From: Gammaproteobacteria bacterium
GTDB taxonomy: Bacteria; Pseudomonadota; Gammaproteobacteria; Tenderiales; Tenderiaceae
Assembly (NCBI GenBank): GCA_027001525.1
Contig: JALTMR010000130.1
Location: 1-7,152, forward strand
Length of the DNA: 7,152 bases
Direction of reading: 5' to 3'
Below are positions 6,786 through 7,152 of the stretch, in pieces; the first letter of the stretch is position 1, and each line of letters begins with the position of its first letter. A program made the position numbers and the translations under genes. The notes under the pieces were generated by a model, which ran no database searches, was not told the origin of the DNA, and worked only from the letters and a program-made list of their open reading frames with translations.

Positions 6786-6832
6786 CATATAAGGCGAACA
6801 TATAAACTATACGTTTTTAATGTTGTATTCCT

Positions 6833-6952
6833 GATAAAGGAAACCTAATATGGCGAGCGTGGAAAGCCCCGGCATAGCGGTAAAGCTGCCGGGATCATTT
6901 CGTAGTTAAGCTCGTGAGATTGTGGTTGGGTCCCTCCCCCGAAGTACCCGAC
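6833..6952 (+). ncRNA. Structured leader candidate upstream of rnfA
   Basis: Between metG and rnfA the plus strand can form an outer stem CGAGC (6854-6858) with GCTCG (6910-6914). This encloses CCCGGC (6868-6873) with GCCGGG (6888-6893), which continues inward as AGC/GCT after a 2-nt bulge to a GGTAAA loop. A separate 7-bp stem pairs 6925-6931 with 6946-6952. An AT-rich stretch (about 6788-6830) precedes it and could be a promoter. The layout suggests a cis-acting RNA controlling rnfA. Pieces faintly recall the c-di-GMP-I (GEMM) core, but that core is not intact, so I assign no class. Confidence 0.4.
6850..6909 (+). CDS. Possible 19-residue leader ORF upstream of rnfA
   Basis: ATG at 6850 opens 19 codons ending TAA at 6909, with AAAGGA about 8 nt upstream. 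The peptide begins MASVESPG and has no recognisable motif. It overlaps the hairpins of the rnfA leader. It may be a leader peptide whose translation affects folding, or a chance frame inside a structured RNA; the sequence alone cannot decide. Confidence 0.25.
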   Translation: MASVESPGIAVKLPGSFRS

Positions 6953-6984
6953 ACCTTGCCCTGCCCCATTTAGATAAAACGGAT

Positions 6985-7152
6985 ATGACCGAATTTGCAC
7001 TGATTCTTGTCAGCACCGTGCTGGTAAACAACTTCGTGCTGGTCAAATTTCTCGGCCTCTGCCCCTTTATGGGCGTCTCCAAGAAACTGGAGACCGCCAT
7101 GGGGATGGCGCTCGCCACCACCTTTGTGCTGACGCTCTCCTCGGTCTGCAGC
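6985..7152 (+). CDS. rnfA: Rnf/Rsx electron transport complex subunit A, 5' part
   Basis: An integral inner-membrane subunit of the Rnf complex, which couples ferredoxin/NADH electron transfer to ion movement; in E. coli (RsxA) the complex keeps SoxR reduced. The visible 56 of about 193 residues are nearly the textbook N-terminus: a first membrane helix (about 3-23) running into [17 protein letters not shown] (14-30), [10 protein letters not shown] (32-41), then the start of helix two. Cys26 matches the conserved cysteine that ligands the membrane-buried Fe-S centre in Rnf/Nqr complexes. The ribosome site before the ATG is weak. Further rnf genes are expected just beyond the right edge. A 235-bp structured gap separates it from metG, so it probably has its own promoter. 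Confidence 0.95.
   Translation, partial: MTEFALILVSTVLVNNFVLVKFLGLCPFMGVSKKLETAMGMALATTFVLTLSSVCS

Overview
The window looks like chromosome of a gammaproteobacterium. The framework genes dcd, apbC/mrp, metG and rnfA (rsxA) form a combination I associate with that class. The proteins are closest in feel to Pseudomonas/Chromatiales-type sequences, with GC-rich codon use. This taxonomic call rests on recalled gene order and protein wording, not on a search.

Layout from left to right. The minus strand carries the 5' 162 codons of dcd (dCTP deaminase, cut by the left edge). Upstream of it, also on the minus strand, is a complete apbC/mrp (Fe-S cluster carrier ATPase, 588-1676). A divergent intergenic region (1677-1933) holds the likely apbC promoter. 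On the plus strand follows a tightly spaced pair: a 204-residue soluble protein with two segments resembling the signalling tip of methyl-accepting chemotaxis proteins (1934-2548), then a metallo-beta-lactamase-fold protein of the ODP (diiron oxygen-binding) type (2562-3293). A 428-bp non-coding stretch (3294-3721) comes next. It holds a terminator-like hairpin, a poly-C/poly-G palindrome, a 118-bp MITE-like element with 12-bp inverted ends (17 bp with its flanks), and a second strong hairpin. A minus-strand gene for a small exported ankyrin-repeat protein follows (3722-4279). After another 394-bp non-coding stretch with dyads and the metG promoter come metG (4674-6749), a structured 235-bp leader region, and the first 56 codons of rnfA running off the right edge.

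How the genes fit together. dcd (dUTP/dTTP synthesis), apbC (Fe-S delivery), metG (Met-tRNA synthesis) and rnfA (membrane electron transport) are housekeeping genes. The stretch from about 1.9 to 4.3 kb looks like accessory DNA lying between apbC and metG. The chemotaxis-like/ODP pair is the most interesting item. By analogy with the Treponema denticola ODP, which feeds oxygen/iron status into chemotaxis, it may be a compact cytoplasmic oxygen or redox sensing module. Here the partner is a free-standing duplicated MCP-tip-like protein instead of a full receptor. The second point of interest is the rnfA leader, which can fold into several nested hairpins and overlaps a 19-codon ORF.
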